Origin: Anaerolineae bacterium
GTDB lineage: Bacteria > Chloroflexota > Anaerolineae > J102
Direction of reading: 5' to 3'
Length of the DNA: 6,511 nt
Assembly (NCBI GenBank): GCA_027036755.1
Contig: JALWDV010000804.1
Span: 1-6,511 of the forward strand
Under the pieces are notes generated by a model that searched no databases, had not been told where the DNA came from, and worked only from the letters and a program-made list of their open reading frames with translations. This document shows, piece after piece, positions 6,142 through 6,511 of the stretch (positions within the stretch are counted from its first letter, which is position 1; each line of letters opens with the position of its first letter). Position numbers and translations under genes: made by a program.

Positions 6142-6194
6142 TGGACGCAAGCGCATGCAGCCAACTATACAGCGACTTACGCCTCCTTGTACTA

Positions 6195-6207
6195 GCCCCG
6201 CAGGGGC
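6195..6207. repeat. Stem-loop 6 of the palindrome
   Basis: GCCCC (6195-6199) pairs with GGGGC (6203-6207) around GCA and is headed by CTAG on the + strand. It is the inverted counterpart of stem-loop 3. The flanking TGTACTAG and GCGCTGT are shared, while the stem bases are replaced on both sides. Confidence 0.6.
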
Positions 6208-6217
6208 GCTGTTTCTA

Positions 6218-6239
6218 GCCGGGGGACTTTATCCCCGGC
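6218..6239. repeat. Stem-loop 7 of the palindrome
   Basis: GCCGGGG (6218-6224) pairs with CCCCGGC (6233-6239); a slipped register also uses GGGGA/TCCCC. It is headed by CTAG and carries CTTTA in the loop. It corresponds to stem-loop 2. Confidence 0.65.
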
Positions 6240-6242
6240 GCT

Positions 6243-6269
6243 GGCCGCGGGCGCGAAGCGCCCCGGGCC
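6243..6269. repeat. Stem-loop 8 of the palindrome
   Basis: GGCC (6243-6246) and GGGCGC (6249-6254) pair with GCGCCC (6258-6263) and GGCC (6266-6269), leaving a symmetric 2x2 internal loop and a GAA tip. This is the longest stem of the array and lies at the right edge of the palindrome, just before CTATAACCG. Confidence 0.65.
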
Positions 6270-6358
6270 TATAACCGGATTATTTGTAACTGCTAACGTA
6301 TGCCAGTTGGTTGTCTTTTTCCGTAACTACTAAGGTGGTCTGTCGCATATCATGTCAA

Positions 6359-6386
6359 AAACCACAAAGAACACTAAGACACAAAC
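6359..6386. repeat. Short degenerate CACAAAGA/CACTAAGA repeat
   Basis: The stretch contains ACCACAAAGA, ACACTAAGA and CACAAA in succession, that is, two to three variants of an 8-10-base unit. Similar CACAAAGACAC-type runs recur in intergenic DNA of several bacterial phyla. That comparison is from memory, and the copy number here is small. Confidence 0.35.
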
Positions 6387-6402
6387 AATACCTTCGCCAA
6401 TC

Positions 6403-6443
6403 AGGCAGCCCTGGCCCGTGGGGGCCGATTATGAACGCTGCCT
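6403..6443. repeat. Nested inverted repeat
   Basis: AGGCAGC (6403-6409) pairs with GCTGCCT (6437-6443). Within the loop GGCCC (6413-6417) pairs with GGGCC (6422-6426). There is no T run after either, so a terminator is unlikely. Confidence 0.4.
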
Positions 6444-6511
6444 AATCGAGCGATAAAGCGAGTGATGCGTTGAAATAAAATAGGCTCCGGTTTTTGCGGA
6501 AGCAATTTCAA

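Larger units (their letters stand above)
5952..6282. repeat. Large imperfect palindrome made of paired stem-loop modules, REP/BIME-like
   Basis: The two halves are inverted copies of one design centred near 6113/6114. Matching blocks are CGGTCATAG (5957-5965) with CTATAACCG (6269-6277); a hairpin with a TTCG-containing tip in each outer part; ACAGCGCC (6012-6019) with GGCGCTGT (6205-6212); GGCTAGTACA (6030-6039) with TGTACTAGCC (6188-6197); TGTATGGTTTGCT (6056-6068) with AGCCAACTATACA (6159-6171); and GCCGGAT hairpins beside the centre. Between blocks the stems differ in sequence but remain self-complementary. No protein is credible here. This suits an interspersed mobile palindromic element such as a BIME or a structured RNA or DNA element. 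The family is not identified. Confidence 0.7.
6283..6511. other. Right-end non-coding region
   Basis: No gene is supported in these 229 bases, which are AT-richer than the coding parts. They include a short repetitive stretch of ACAAAG/ACTAAGACAC units (6359-6386) and a nested inverted repeat at 6403-6443. Near the end is a small hairpin TTGC-GGAA-GCAA (6494-6505). A gene may begin or end beyond the window edge, but nothing here shows it. Confidence 0.5.

Noticed and set aside
6059..6274. 71-codon open frame inside the palindrome
   Set aside because: It consists of the hairpin repeats read as codons, with no plausible ribosome binding site and no protein-like pattern.
5812..6282. CRISPR array
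   Set aside because: The repeats are inverted and hairpin-forming with variable stems, not identical direct repeats separated by unique spacers of even length.

Overview
The window looks like chromosomal DNA from a GC-rich bacterium, most likely a Chloroflexota member of the Anaerolineae/Caldilineae type. This is an inference from style, with no marker gene to confirm it. The secreted protease carries threonine/proline 'TATP' linkers around a short 'LYLPIIWR' motif, a combination familiar from exported proteins of that phylum. The first gene is a degenerate PP2C-like domain joined through one membrane helix to a beta-propeller-like region. Coding GC is high and the flanks are less so.

Layout: bases 1-274 are non-coding and hold small inverted and direct repeats and a candidate promoter. 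A two-gene + strand operon follows. Its first gene (275-2461) encodes a 728-residue membrane protein: cytoplasmic PP2C-like fold without the usual metal ligands, basic linker, one transmembrane helix, helical stalk, propeller-like external domain. It overlaps by 4 bp (ATGA) a complete Xer-type tyrosine recombinase (2458-3384). A convergent minus-strand gene (5593-3449) encodes a secreted S8 subtilisin-like protease with signal peptide, propeptide, intact Asp/His/Ser triad, TP-rich linkers and two beta-sandwich-like C-terminal domains. The recombinase and protease genes end 64 bp apart with no convincing terminator between them.

The last ~900 bases (5594-6511) contain no credible gene and are the most interesting part. 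They hold (1) the protease leader, (2) a ~180-bp element with conserved outer inverted ends and an inner hairpin made of CGTCAAACGT-type units (5770-5951), and (3) directly next to it a ~330-bp imperfect palindrome (5952-6282). Each arm of the palindrome carries a matching series of stem-loops. Linkers and loops are conserved between the arms, while stem sequences differ but stay base-paired. Several hairpins are headed by GTAG or CTAG, which recalls REP/BIME elements mobilised by RAYT (Y1) transposases. A short CACAAAG-type repeat and another nested hairpin follow.

How the parts relate: translational coupling of the sensor-like membrane protein and the recombinase implies co-expression, but I see nothing that defines a joint function. 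The protease is a separate transcription unit. The right-hand block is best read as a cluster of small non-autonomous or structural repeats upstream of the protease promoter region.
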